From: Blastobasis lacticolella | Lineage: Eukaryota; Arthropoda; Insecta; Lepidoptera; Blastobasidae | DNA: 64,000 bases | Direction of reading: 5' to 3' | Assembly (NCBI GenBank): GCA_905147135.1 | Contig: LR990056.1 | Span: 940,001 to 1,004,000 of the forward strand | In this document: positions 48,018-59,240 of the stretch, piece after piece | Numbering within the stretch: position 1 is the stretch's first letter | Layout: every line of letters begins with the position of its first letter | Notes under the pieces: generated by a model | Seen by the model: only the letters and a program-made list of their open reading frames with translations | Told to the model about the DNA's origin: nothing | Databases searched by the model: none | Program-made: the position numbers and the translations under genes

Positions 48018-48310
48018 AAGAGCGTCGATGGCTTAGTGGTTACGTCCGACTCGTCAGCGACAGGTACCGGTGTGTACCATACAATGATTTTTTTCAGAGT
48101 AAGGTACATTATTTGAACACTAACCGACTCTCTTACGGTGAGAGAAAACATCGTGCTGAAACCTGCACATTCAGGCCACTGAATCTGTAAGCCAATGTGG
48201 TCAGATACCAGTCGCTCCACTGTAATAACGCCAAATCCTAGATCATGGTCAAGACTGACCTCGAGACATCACGCGTGAAAGCACAACCGGGACATTAACG
48301 TCAAGATGAT
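48018..48310 (+). repeat. tRNA-derived SINE, family 1
   Basis: Head GAGCGTCGATGGCTTAGTGG with the B box deleted, then body and tail GGGACATTAACGTCAAGATGAT. Tail intact. Confidence 0.75.
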
Positions 48311-48879
48311 TATTTTACTAATCAAGGTAAAAATATTATTTTGATTAATCAGGAAACCATTTAATATTGGTTGGCTTAAAGTTTTCAAATATGGCGAATA
48401 ACTTACTTTATTAAAAGGTCGCCTGATAATGTCAAATTATATCATCGCATAGTTGGAAATATTATTCGGTGATATATTAAATTAGCTTCCTGCTTCACAC
48501 ATAAGATTAACATAATAAATTTTTGGTGCACTTTTTGCTGTTGCCCACAAAGATGTCGGACGAGTAAAAAGCTAGCTTGTAGCTAGGAAGTGGCTAATTA
48601 ACTATATCTTGGGATGTCAAGACTTGACGTTTGAGGGACAGATGCTGCTTAGAATCATGGACATAACCTCCTTGTGGGTAATTATGTTTTGTGGACACAA
48701 CGCATGGGATCATCCACCGTGGAAATTGGTATGATTACATTCAATTACTAAGCTACTGGTATATAAGAGTTATTACCAACGAGATCTAATGAATAATTTG
48801 ACCTTGTTTCCCGAGAACGTTTTATTTGTTTATTTATGGCATATCTATACCTGGTTCGATTCCTAGAGCCTCTGTTTTG

Positions 48880-49335
48880 AGTTGTTGAACACTAACCGAT
48901 GCTGTTACGGTGAGGGAAAAGATCGTGATGAAACCTTCACATTCAGGTCAGGCGACTGAATATATAACCATGATCCAATCTGCTCAGCTTGCCAGGGTCA
49001 CGGAAATCAGATGGCAGTCGCTCTACTGTGATTACCTTCATCCTTATGTTGTGGATCTTCCAGCTATCCGCACGAGCTAAGGAATGGAACGCGTTACCTG
49101 CGAGTGTGTTCCCTGATCATTATATCCTAGACGCCTTCAAGGCTGAAGTGGCTGTTCCTAGACAGGCATGCTCCATCTTCGGCCACATCGTCGCTTACCG
49201 CCAGGTAAGATGCCCAAATGCCTGGCTAGACGAATGATAAAGAAAAACCTGATCTGCCAAATCTTAGATCATGGCCAAGGTGGACACCGAACCCTCGTGC
49301 GGGAAAGCCCGGGATATTGACACCAAGATTATGAT
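48880..49335 (+). repeat. tRNA-derived SINE, family 1, split by a LINE insertion
   Basis: Pieces 48880-49037 and 49250-49335 are collinear parts of the body and tail (break within ATTACCTGATCTGCC). The 49038-49245 piece between them is foreign. Confidence 0.7.
49038..49245 (+). pseudogene. LINE ORF2 C-terminal remnant inside a SINE
   Basis: Reads AKEWNALPASVFPDHYILDA then FKAE and GHIVAYRQVR, the C-terminus of the DAFKARVNRLF-type LINE, ending TAGACGAATGATAAAGAAAAA. This LINE end therefore arrived after the surrounding SINE. Confidence 0.6.
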
Positions 49336-49612
49336 TACACATTCACCGCCGTTGCCACCGCAGTTACCCGGACAAGCCACAATTACAGCCATTGTTAGAT
49401 TCTTCACTGAGTCAACTGTTGTTTGTTAAACAAACACACCGAGGTCACCTTTCATTGTATTGAGATAATCATGGGTCGTTTGGAACTGTAACAATTACGC
49501 CCCGCGATGCAGAAGTGTAGCTATGTTCATCGGTGTGAAAGAAATGGAGGTATGTGTAGGCTTGGATAGAGAAATGGACAGCTAGTTCAGACGGTAATTA
49601 TGGGTATTTCAC

Positions 49613-49698
49613 GTACAGTCAGCTGCATAGTGAATGGACCCCGTTAGCATACATAAAATATATGGTAATCGTCAGTACTCTATCTCAGCTGACTGTAC
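49613..49698. mobile_element. MITE-like element with perfect 13-bp inverted ends
   Basis: GTACAGTCAGCTG at 49613-49625 and its exact complement at 49686-49698. 86 bp, no ORF. A second partial GTACAGT end lies at about 49713, so the element may be part of a larger or nested one. Confidence 0.55.
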
Positions 49699-51482
49699 AT
49701 TCAGTTATTACGTACAGTTGCTATCTATTACAGGTTTATCTGACAGTAACTTTAACTACTGCAAATGCATTGCACTGACACATACAAAGTACGAGTATGT
49801 CATAATAATCTGTTACATCATTTAGTACCGACGAAGAGCGGCGTAGTTGTCTCTAGCTTAGCTATATACTTAGCTAATTTTTTAACGAAACTTTAAAGTT
49901 GAAACGTTTTATAAAGTCCCTTCATCTTGTATCTGTTCAGTAGACGGCGGCGCTAGTGAGGATAGTGAAATGACATTTACTAAATGGCGTATTTTGTTCT
50001 GATTGTGTCTAGATACTGAACGGATAAGTGGGTGACACTACGTCCGATTTATCTAAGAGTTGTCATTGCAACGCTAGAAAATCTAGCAGCGAAAAACCTT
50101 TCTTTCTATATCTTCCACTGACATTTTTCATCATTGGCCTTAGACATAATGATTAATGATTAGATATTTGATTTAAACGGCATCACTGTTAATACGGCAC
50201 TTTCTCCTGGAAAATATCATATAGCACCACGAAATATATATAGTACAAAATGATTCATTATTTACTTACTCATAGAAATGATACAGACCCCTTACATAAC
50301 TGGAAATTACATAACCTACATTCGCGAATCCAAGGTTACGTGTCTACCAAAAATAGCCCAGATAGAACCTCCAAACAAAGATGACCTCAACATCTTTCAA
50401 CCTCAAGATCCCAACGCAATGGAGACATATCGCTCAACAACATCTGTTTTCGCGTATTCAAACTTAGCCATGACCATTTGCCTTAAAAATACAGACTTCC
50501 GAATACCCGAGCCGGGTACTGAATCATCTCTTTACCTGATCTGATACGAGACTCGTAAACTACGTATCCTAAAGAATTTATGACTTTATCCTCTTTAATA
50601 AATGCCAAGTATGTCCTGATGAGCGTACGAGCATATCCTTGGTTCACGGATAATGTAGGGCGTGGAGGTCGCATACTGAGAACAGTCGTTTATAGTGAAT
50701 CAAAATAAAGCGACTTTGCAATAAGGTAACAATAGAATTTCATGGGTCGCCGATGCCATGGACGCTTACGAAGGTAAGCACAAAACATGCAGAGCAAATA
50801 CTAAATAGAGTCATTTAAAAGTTGAATTATCTACAAAGTATAGAGATTATGGCAATAAAGCAATTCGATACAGTAAATTAAGTTGGTTTAATTATACAGG
50901 TCTAAATTGACCTCTATATTTTGTACGCCATAATATGGCAGGGCATAGACGAAAAATAATAGAATCCCATAGAGATAGTCGAATATTTACAGATATTCAA
51001 AATGCGCGCAGGTGAAAACCGTACGGCTATCATATTACCAAAAAAAATATGCATATCAATCAATTTATCCCCTCTACACGCTCATCTGTCGGCGTAAGAG
51101 TGACCAATTACAGCGGGCCTTGAGCGGCGCCGGCGCCAGGAATGGTGCGCGCGCGCATATTGGTACGCCTCGGCAAAGCGGCGCGACGGATACCAGCGTG
51201 AGTAACGCTTCAACTCTGACCTAAGGGTTAAGGTGCTAAATTAAAGTATACAATACTATACAAAAAAGTACAATATAGTAGGCACTTTTCCGCTACAGCA
51301 CCCTTCGACGATGGGATAGATTTGGATTAGATAAGACAGATGGATTAGATACCATCTGGATGCCTGGCATCTAACTAATGTACGGGCATCGCCAGCGCTC
51401 GTGCAAGATTTGGAATGCACTTCCACCCAACCCAAAGGTCAAAGCTGACCTAAAGTCGTGCCTAAAGACGCTCTTTTCTTTA

Positions 51483-51990
51483 TGTTATCCGGCAGACAAA
51501 CAGGCATGCGGGTCACCCGATGGAAAGTGGTCACCGCCGCCTATGCACAACAGCAACACCAGGGGAGTCACTAATGCGTTGCCCGCCTCTGAAGAGACCT
51601 CTAATATACCTCTTGAACGATCGCATGTCATAGTCCAAAGGAAACACTGTGCCTGGGAGCTCATTCCACATCCGAATCGTACGAGCGAGAAACGTTCTTT
51701 CAAACTTTCGCGTGGTGACCAACAGAGGGTCTACGTAGTGGGGATGAGTACCCAGCCCACGGCGGGTGGTGCGATGGCGGAATTGTGCTGTGGGCACCAG
51801 ATCTAAAAGTTCCTCGGTACACTCCCCATTGTGTAGCCGATAGAACACACACAGGGAGCCAAAGTCCCTTCGGGTAGCCAGTGGTTCTAACTTGCTTGTT
51901 TGTATGGGAACGTCCACTATTCGTACGGCGCGTCTCTGTACGGAGTCCAGAGAATTAAACAGGTCGGCAGTTTCGCCGGCCCAAAGATGT
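51483..51990 (-). pseudogene. CR1-like LINE ORF2 C-terminus, longest copy
   Basis: Minus frame with LDSVQRRAVRIVD, FGSLCVFYRLHNGECTEEL, FLARTIRMWNELPGTVFP and YDMRSFKRYIRGLFRGGQR in order: the segment downstream of the RT domain that ends ORF2 in this LINE clade, followed by the 3' tail at 51483-51540. No stop for about 150 codons, so it is a fairly recent copy, but the RT catalytic part is missing. The apparent start at 52019 comes from an adjacent SINE, not from the LINE. Confidence 0.7.
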
Positions 51991-52085
51991 AATACCTGAT
52001 CTGCCAAATCCTGGATCAATCATGGTCAAAGCGGAGGCCCTCGTGCGCGACAGCACAACCGGGACATTAACGCCAAGATGATGAT
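51991..52085 (+). repeat. tRNA-derived SINE, family 1, 3' end
   Basis: AATACCTGATCTGCCAAATC to CATTAACGCCAAGATGATGA. It abuts the 5' break of the LINE remnant, so one inserted into or recombined with the other. Confidence 0.65.
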
Positions 52086-53320
52086 TATAATTTTTTTCCA
52101 CCTAATGACTTTAATTTGCACTATCACATGGGGTCTTCAATGGGCATGTCTACAGATACCTCAAAGGCCGGCACAGCATCACTCCCCTAAGGTTGGATGA
52201 CGGTAGCCGCGCACCATCAGGTGGACAGATCGAGATTGTAATCATACTGGTCAGTTCTCAACACAGATCAGTATATTCCACATGGAATGCGAAGTAATTG
52301 AAATTGATGAGTACTCTACTGAGACCGCTTATTTATTTTCGAGGATTTGTTCCTAATTCGTTGTCTTCCGGATCGGTCATTTTCCAAATGGTCACCTTCC
52401 AAAACCATCATACTCAAAATTCGCCATACCATGTATATACATTCTGCACAGGGCTTCGATTCTGGTACGGAAATCGTCTCAGTTGCATTTACATTACAAT
52501 TGCATCGCATGTCAAACGTGTGATTGTTATTTAAATGACAGGTGTTGAGTTGCAACTTTCATGAGTTCGAACTTTTCCACAATACGTTTTCTGGTACTTT
52601 AGTTGCATTATGGTTTTATATGGCTGTTGGTACTTCAATAAATAAATAAATAACTAAGTTGCATCTTTCTTAGTTGCCAAACTGCCTTCAATTCTGTCAA
52701 CGAAAACGTGTCAAAGGTCGAACAATGATTTAACTGCAATTTAACTGGGATGATGCTGGGACTGACTCGATACCTCGACGTAGTAATAGTAACATCACAG
52801 TTACATTGCAACATAATAACAACTGCATTGCACACCAGAATCGGTACCCTGGGATTGCAATCCGAATGATCAGAAGAGTTTCGAAGGAAACTTATTTATC
52901 TCTTCCATTCCATATAAAAGACATCAACGAGCTACCTATATTTCAATCTAACAACATTTTCTAATTGCTGAGCGTTACTTTTAATTTTTCTATGTTTTTA
53001 AGCAATCAATCAATCTAATATTTAGGGTAGGGGTAGGACGTCACGCGAACAAAGTCGCGCCAGGCCCACTTTGATTAAATAATACAATACATCGATAATT
53101 AAGCAGAACTTTACACTGGAGCATCGACTCCCTTTTTTCACTACAACTTGGGATTCTTTGAAAATCCTAGATGGCAGATAACGGTGACCATTTTCCATTA
53201 GGGACCACCTGAGAAAAAACGGCTACGTAATATATCGTGAAATATATAAATATAAGCGGCAACTCATGAGTAGTAAGTGTGTACAACATTTAGCGACTTA
53301 TATAGTGATATTTTACAATG

Positions 53321-53433
53321 TGGACATTTTGCAACTTGGATATTATGGAACCTGGACATTTTGCAACTTGGACATTTTGCGACTTGGACATTTTTTACCA
53401 GTGGACATTTTGCAACTGGGACATTTTGAGACT
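53321..53433. repeat. 16-bp minisatellite, seven units
   Basis: Units of TGGACATTTTGCAACT: three exact copies and four variants, one with a 1-bp insertion. An open frame across it simply reflects the period. Confidence 0.85.
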
Positions 53434-53914
53434 AAACGTCCTAAACGCCTGCTTTCATAACAAAAGTTAACAAACGACCTGAATGGTTCAGTTGGTCAAC
53501 ATTCCAGTCGGCCTCATAGAGGTCGTTTGAGGTAGCTTTCTGTACACATGCTTTTTGAAGAACCCCATGTTCATTGCAAAGGAAAGACCGAGAGATCAAG
53601 GCACGCTATTGGCAATCCATTTGGCACGAACTATAGGTTATCTTAACAAGATCTTACTTGTTCCTAAGAATTATCCACATTTCTTCATTTAGATTTAAAT
53701 TCACAATATTCAATTTAAAATAGCTTTTCTACACAATAGGCTGTTAGCACCATGCTGAGTAATAATGCGATACTGGCTGCAGAGATTTAGGAACAGATAA
53801 ACTGACATTGATACAAAAATGTTAGTATTATATTTTTCAAGAGCATGGAAGATTAAACGTATTAAATAAATAAGTAAATATAAATATGCTTGGACCAAGA
53901 ATTAAATGAATAAT

Positions 53915-54140
53915 AATAATAAATACTCTTGGACAAATTTATACAGCCCCACAGTAAAGCTTGTGTAATTTGTGTTAGATAACTCATAAAATACTTATAA
54001 TATTTTCTTTATTTAAATACATACTACACCCAGACCCGTAACAGAAATAAAATTCATCATTTCAATTTCTGCTCGGCCGGGAATCGAACCCGGGACCTCT
54101 GCGTGGCGACCGGCATGTCTAGCTGAACCACTAAAGAAAT
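53915..54140 (-). repeat. tRNA-derived SINE, family 2, reverse copy
   Basis: Tail TTGGACAAATTTATACAGCC (AGATGGCGC lost), body, head GGGAATCGAACCCGGGACCT, A-box complement TAGCTGAACCACTAAAG. Confidence 0.7.
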
Positions 54141-54402
54141 ATTGAGAAAAATTTACCTTGAATCGAGCAGTTTGTTCAAGAACACGTTGGTCTAATAATA
54201 TTGTGTCCTATTGTTGGATGTGATAGAGATATTGCCATATATATTGCAGATAATGTGACTCACGCGACCTCGGGGCTGGGTCGCGACCGACGTTACTATA
54301 TGGCAATGAATATCGATAATACACACGCTTTGGTTACAATTGTTGGACACAAAGATTATGACAACATAATGTTTTAAACTATCGCGGTTATTATCGCACA
54401 CA

Positions 54403-54492
54403 TTTTAAGGGTATGTTCCGGGTTTCCTACCGCGTACCTTTGTTGACGAGTGCGCGGTTACGCGGTAGGAAACCCAGAACATACCCTTAAAA
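54403..54492. mobile_element. TTAA-flanked 90-bp hairpin (MITE-like)
   Basis: 34-bp arms (54403-54436 and 54459-54492) pair with one G-T mismatch around a 22-nt loop. Both ends carry TTAA (54405-54408, 54487-54490), the target of piggyBac-type transposons. Each end then reads GGGTATGTTC inward. No ORF. Confidence 0.7.
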
Positions 54493-54589
54493 AGTTTATA
54501 ATAGGTAAGATCGGCAGATAATTGATAAGTTAACCGACAGATGAAAGAAAACCTTCCTCCTCCAAATCCAAGGCTTTCGTTATTCTACG

Positions 54590-54700
54590 CAGTGACAAAC
54601 GAGCAGACAATCTGATGTAAGCGGTAACTGTCGTCCATAACATCTACGATTCACGCATTTTGATTGAGGTGCGTTGTCAATGTGAGCCATCTGGATTAAA
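54590..54700 (-). repeat. LINE 3' UTR fragment (second tail type)
   Basis: CAGTGACAAACGAGCAGACA and AACTGTCGTCCATAACATCT, as at 13000-13240 and 38300-38480. Confidence 0.4.
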
Positions 54701-54979
54701 CTGGCTCAAAATGAAGATGTCACAGACAGATACACAGGTACACACGTGAAAATACTTAATAAAGGCACTTAATTTTTATTTTTTTATGTACTTTTATTAC
54801 CTTGTTTTTTTTTTGTTGTACCTAATTGTCGTATCGCGGAGTCTACGTGTAATAAATGTTTTCTTTCTTTCTCTCTTAAAATCTATAACATCCCTCTTGC
54901 TAGGATCACCGTACCTATTAAAGTATAGAAGCTATGTAATTAGGTCTACGTTATCTTTTTAAATTTAGGTTTAGTAGAA

Positions 54980-55155
54980 ACGTTTGCCGCGGGCAGGGTA
55001 CTCATCCCCACTGCGGTTTCTAGTACAATACTACTAGACCCTTTGTTGGTGACCACGCGTAGGTTCGATAGAACGTTTCTCACTCGCATGTTCGATTCGG
55101 ATGTGGAATGAGCAGCCACGGTGTTTCTTTTGGACTGTGACATGGGATCGTTGTA
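54980..55155 (+). pseudogene. CR1-like LINE ORF2 C-terminal fragment
   Basis: GTTGGTGACCACGCGTAGGT and TTCGGATGTGGAATGAGC correspond to the TTRKFERTFLART...MWNEL region of the 51483-51990 copy, in the other orientation and with more damage. Confidence 0.55.
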
Positions 55156-55189
55156 GACTCTAAAAGGATACCATGTCTAGACTCTAGAG

Positions 55190-55445
55190 TTGACGACCTG
55201 AGTGGTTCAATGGTCAACATGCCGGTCTGCCACGCAAGAGGTCCCGGGTTCGATTCCCGGCCGGGCAGAAATTGAAATGATGAATTTTAATTTCTGTTAC
55301 GGGTCTGGGTGTTCTATGTATAATAAGTATGTGTTTAAAAAGTATTTTAAGTAGTATATCAGTTATCTAGCACCCATAGCACAAGCTTTGCTTAGTTTGG
55401 GGCTAGATGGCGCTGTGTGAATTTGTCCACGAATATTTATTTATT
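55190..55445 (+). repeat. tRNA-derived SINE, family 2, full-length reference copy
   Basis: Head GACGACCTGAGTGGTTCAAT with A box, B box GGTTCGATTCCCGG, body GGGTCTGGGTGTTCTATGTA, then TTAGTTTGGGGCTAGATGGC, GCTGTGTGAATTTGTCCACG and a (TTTA)n tail. The acceptor arm does not close, so this is a SINE head, not a tRNA gene. Confidence 0.85.
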
Positions 55446-55462
55446 TATTTTATTATTTATAT

Positions 55463-55592
55463 TAGAGGAGGTCTCTTTAGAGGCGGGCAACGCATTGGTA
55501 GCGCCTCTAGTATTGCTCTTTCCATAGGCGGCGGTGACCACTTTCCATCAGGTGGCCAGCTAGCCTGTTTGTTTGCCATGTAACATAAAAAA
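55463..55592 (+). repeat. CR1-like LINE 3' end
   Basis: GGAGGTCTCTTTAGAGGCGG to CATCAGGTGGCCAGCTAGCC and ATGTAACATAAAAAAC. It directly follows the SINE tail at 55445. Confidence 0.65.
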
Positions 55593-56844
55593 CACATCAA
55601 GTGTGAAAAAGTTTTAGCCGACTACTCTCCATGATGCAACGACGAGACGACACAGCCCAAACTGACATCATTGCCACAATGTTAACTTTCCGATGAGTAA
55701 ACGGTAGCTGTTGGTTGGCACACCAAGCGGAAAACGCACAACTGAACTTTACACAACGAATTGGCCCGTCAAAGTTCTAAATTAGCTCATTACGAGCAGC
55801 CGTTGACAAAAACCGTAGCGTGTATGGGTTATGGCGTTCCGTCACGGAATGTAGCCGCGAGGAATTGATATTACAGTTTTTTGTGTAAATCAAAACCTTT
55901 TTACTAAAGGCGTTCGAAGGCTTCAATTTGGTAAGAATTGCTTAATTTACTGTTGAGCGTTAGTGTGAGATTTTGTGTTGTTAGATTGTTTTGTGTTCTT
56001 CTTCTTCTTATCGAGTCGATGGACCAAACTCTGACTTACACTTTATTCGCCCAGTATTCGGCGACGGATACAGCGTTTGAACTGGCCTCGAACAAGTCCT
56101 CCATTGTACAAGTTTTAGGGCACGCCGAGCATGAAACGTGGCGGTCTTTAGTTTGCGGAGATATGCCACAGTGTCACTGAAACCTGTGATATACCCCACC
56201 TAAAGATATTCTCTTTACATCGGCCCAACTGGGTTCGCAGCCTATTTAGCGCCTTCCAGGTTGGCCACAGAAGTTTGTTTTGTGTTATAAGTCACCGCTT
56301 AGGGTGCATCCAAATGACGCGAAGGCACCGCGAACGCGCAGTTGCAGCAACGGCTCGCAACGCGCAAGCTGCACGCAAACGTCACAATTCGAGACGCGTT
56401 CGGGAGATTTAGACGCATTCTTACAAACCGCGTACGCATTGTGCCCAACTATACGCCAAGACAAATGCGCCCGCCTAAAGAACCACCGGCAAGTAAGTGT
56501 GCGAACTACCCCTGATTCGGTGAGATGCGACCGAGAGGTTGACAGGACCCTGGATGGAGGTGGGTTACTGGCCACCTAGACAACGCGTGATGACCGGACA
56601 GGAATTGCGTAGCGCGGACGCAACGCAACGACTGGGCGGCCCCGACGCGGTGGCTGCGCGGTGACTAAGCGAGCACGTTTGCTGACAAATAATTAAATTA
56701 AAGAAGCTTTCTCTCATTAGAGAATAGAAACTAAAATGGCACAAACGGTTGGGATAAGACGCGCAGAAATCGTGTACGTCATCTCTGAAGTAAAAAAAGT
56801 CCTTGAGTACTTACTCATCTATATTTTACTGATATCACTGCTCA

Positions 56845-56862
56845 ACTTACCTGTAAAGAAAA
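56845..56862 (-). promoter_or_regulatory. ratchet-like splice site 2 (acceptor fused to donor)
   Basis: Minus strand: TTTATTTTCTTTACAG directly followed by GTAAGT, with CAG at 56853-56851 and GTAAGT at 56850-56845. A second donor-like GATGAGTAAGT lies about 35 nt downstream (near 56815), the arrangement of a recursive-splicing exon. Its counterpart at site 1 has lost the second donor. 40.6 kb upstream of the CH/GAR exon. Confidence 0.5.
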
Positions 56863-57234
56863 TAAACAACAATTAGTTAAATACAAATCATATTATGTCT
56901 AAGGAAGTAAGATCTTGACTTTGATAAGTTTCATTTTATGCAGGTGATAATATTTATTATGACATTAGTCACCTCACGGCATCGGTCAATACTTCGCGTT
57001 TTGTCTTTTTGTATATTATCCAAATTATATATTTAAGGCTGCAGGTAATGCCACAGATGGATGGATGGGGATGGTGGTTGTGTTTTGTTTTTCTTTCAAA
57101 CCGTAACCGTAAAAGTTTTTCACTGTGTTCCTTGCACTATGACACTGGCAGCAATGGTGGTCAAGCTGTTAAACGATCCGTTTCCATATAAAAAAACTTA
57201 TTGATTTTTTTCCCAGAATCAATAGATGGGGTTA

Positions 57235-57345
57235 TAATACTACCACTCGGTTCCAAGTGTCCACAGTCCACTGCAGGACTAAGGGCCTCTCCCTCGAAAG
57301 GTGAGGTTATTGCCATAATCTCCACACTTGGCATGCAGGTTAGGT
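57235..57345 (-). repeat. RTE-like LINE 3' end, reverse
   Basis: CCACAGTCCACTGCAGGACT, AAGGGCCTCTCCCTCGAAAG and ATTGCCATAATCTCCAC mirror the ends at 46540-46755 and 59780-60055. Confidence 0.6.
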
Positions 57346-57689
57346 ACACGATAAATTAACCGCTAAGCGCCCACAATGAGCCTCGAAGAACGACGCAGAA
57401 CAAAACCAATTACCGCCAAACAAAATAAAGCACACCAAGCCATTAAATTGACGCACAGTTAATTACGAAACAACGCGTGTTCCGCGTCGCCGTGCCGCAG
57501 ACGGACGGACGGGCGGACATTAATTTCAATAAACGACTTTGTAGACGAGAAAAAAAACCTTTTTTTGTACCGCTAAGGTGGCAAATTAGCGACCTGTGCG
57601 TAAAAGTAGAGAGACCTGTCAACAAATGGGTCGAAGGAAAAAATAGGGAGAGGCATTTGCCCTGCAGTGGGACACTAATGGTTCTTAAA

Positions 57690-57925
57690 AAAAGGTGGCA
57701 AACAAGCTTACGGCCCGCTTGATGGTAAGCAGTCACCACAGCCTATGGACGTTTGCAATACCAGGAGCATCACCCACACCACTAAGGTGGCAAACAAGCT
57801 TACGGCCTGCCTGATGGTAAGCAGTCACCGCAGCATATGGACGTATGCAATACCAGCGGGCATCACCCACGCGTTTCCGACGCCGTAAAAACCTTTTCAA
57901 CCCTTTCTTGAAGAACTCCATAAAA
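57690..57925 (-). repeat. CR1-like LINE 3' ends, two nested copies
   Basis: AGGTGGCAAACAAGCTTACG occurs twice (57692 and 57785), each followed by the tail GTAAGCAGTCACC and GTTTGCAATACC. The second copy continues to the ORF2 end (CTTGAAGAACTCCAT). A third short piece lies at 57565-57600. Confidence 0.65.
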
Positions 57926-58204
57926 GTCGCCGTCGCGAACGTGACTGGAAAGGTGGAGGGAACACTTCGAATTAAAACTTGAGTCAAACATATGCCTATA
58001 AAATACTACATCTCTATATCATTCATCCTACAATCGTATTAAAAGAACACTACTTTTCAGTATTTCTGTGTGCTATCTGCGAGACCTTAATAGCCTATAA
58101 GTACTCCCACGGCAGACGTTAGCTGGTAGGCGCCTAGGTCTCTCTTGCGACTTCAACCGTCCAGTGCTGGACCCAGGGCCCAGATAATAATAAATAATAA
58201 TATA

Positions 58205-58445
58205 ATAAATCGCGGACAAATTCACACAGCGCCATCTAGCCCCAAACTAAGCAAAGCTTGTGCTATGGGTGCTAGATAACTGATGGACTACTTAAATACT
58301 TTTAAATACATACTTATTATACATAGAACACCCAGACCCGTAAAAGAAATTAAAATTCATCATTTCAATTTCTGCCCGACCGGGAATCGAACCCGGGACC
58401 TCTTGCGTGGCAGACCAGATGTTGACCACTGAACCACTCAGGTCG
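58205..58445 (-). repeat. tRNA-derived SINE, family 2, full-length reverse copy
   Basis: ACAAATTCACACAGCGCCAT to TGAACCACTCAGGTCGT. B-box complement GGGAATCGAACCCGGG intact. Confidence 0.85.
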
Positions 58446-58609
58446 TAAATAAGAATAAGATGATTATTTCATATTATTCTTACTTATTATTTAAAACAAA
58501 ATGATTATTTTAAAGAGCACCTGACGAACTGTCACTCGTCTGCCCAGCCTCAAGATCCACGGTAAGATTCATCCGAGCCGGTGACTAATCGCCGCGGCCT
58601 CGGTGCCGC

Positions 58610-58633
58610 ATCGATAGTGAATCGATACTGATA
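58610..58633. promoter_or_regulatory. paired ATCGATA motifs (DRE/BEAF-like)
   Basis: ATCGATAGTGA is followed by ATCGATACTGATA; the two ATCGATA words start 11 bp apart, one helical turn. They resemble Drosophila DREF/BEAF-32 sites of promoters and boundaries. Occupancy in this organism is unknown. Confidence 0.3.
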
Positions 58634-58744
58634 ATTGTCGAGATATTGATCGGTGACGCAATCGGCTTGGCGCTACGCGAGTGATGGGTCTGACCAAGTG
58701 TTGGTATTACATGAAGATCTGAGTGGTTTAATAATAATAAATAT

Positions 58745-58995
58745 AAATAAATATTCGTGGACAAATTCACACAGCGCCATCTAGCCCCAAACTAAGCAAA
58801 GCTTGTAATATGGGTGCTAGATAACTGATATACTACTTAAATACTTTTTAAATACATACTTATTATATATAGAACACCCAGACCCGTAACAGAAATTAAA
58901 ATTCATCATTTCAATTTCTGCCCGGCCGGGGATCGAACCCGGGACCTCTTGCGTGGCAAACCGGCATGTTGACCATTGAACCACTCAGGTCGTCA
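58745..58995 (-). repeat. tRNA-derived SINE, family 2, full-length reverse copy
   Basis: Nearly identical in layout to 58205-58445. Ends TTGAACCACTCAGGTCGT. A plus copy follows at 59000. Confidence 0.85.
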
Positions 58996-58999
58996 GGTT

Positions 59000-59240
59000 T
59001 AATAGTTGACATCGTCTGCCACGCAGAGGTCAGGGGTTCGATTCCTGGCCGAGCAGAAATTGAAATACGAATTTTAATATATGTTACGTGTTTGGGTGTT
59101 ATATGTTAAATAACCATAAGGTGGGTTGTCTGCTCGTTTGTCACTGAATAGCATAAAAAAAGTCGTTTAACAGTTCTCAAGCACCCATGACTTTGGGGGC
59201 TAGATGGCGCTGTATGAATTGTTCAAGCATTTTTATTTAC
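59000..59240 (+). repeat. tRNA-derived SINE, family 2, with a foreign insert
   Basis: Head with GGGGTTCGATTCCTGGCC, body, a short piece reading GGTGGGTTGTCTGCTCGTTT (tail of another LINE, 59118-59160), then the family end GGGGGCTAGATGGCGCTGTA. Confidence 0.7.

Noticed and set aside
53266..53460. Open frame of 64 codons
   Set aside because: It is produced by the 16-bp minisatellite and has no independent support.
55190..55270. Possible tRNA gene with GGTTCGATTCC
   Set aside because: It is the head of SINE family 2. No closed acceptor arm, no T-run terminator, and it is repeated elsewhere with the same body.
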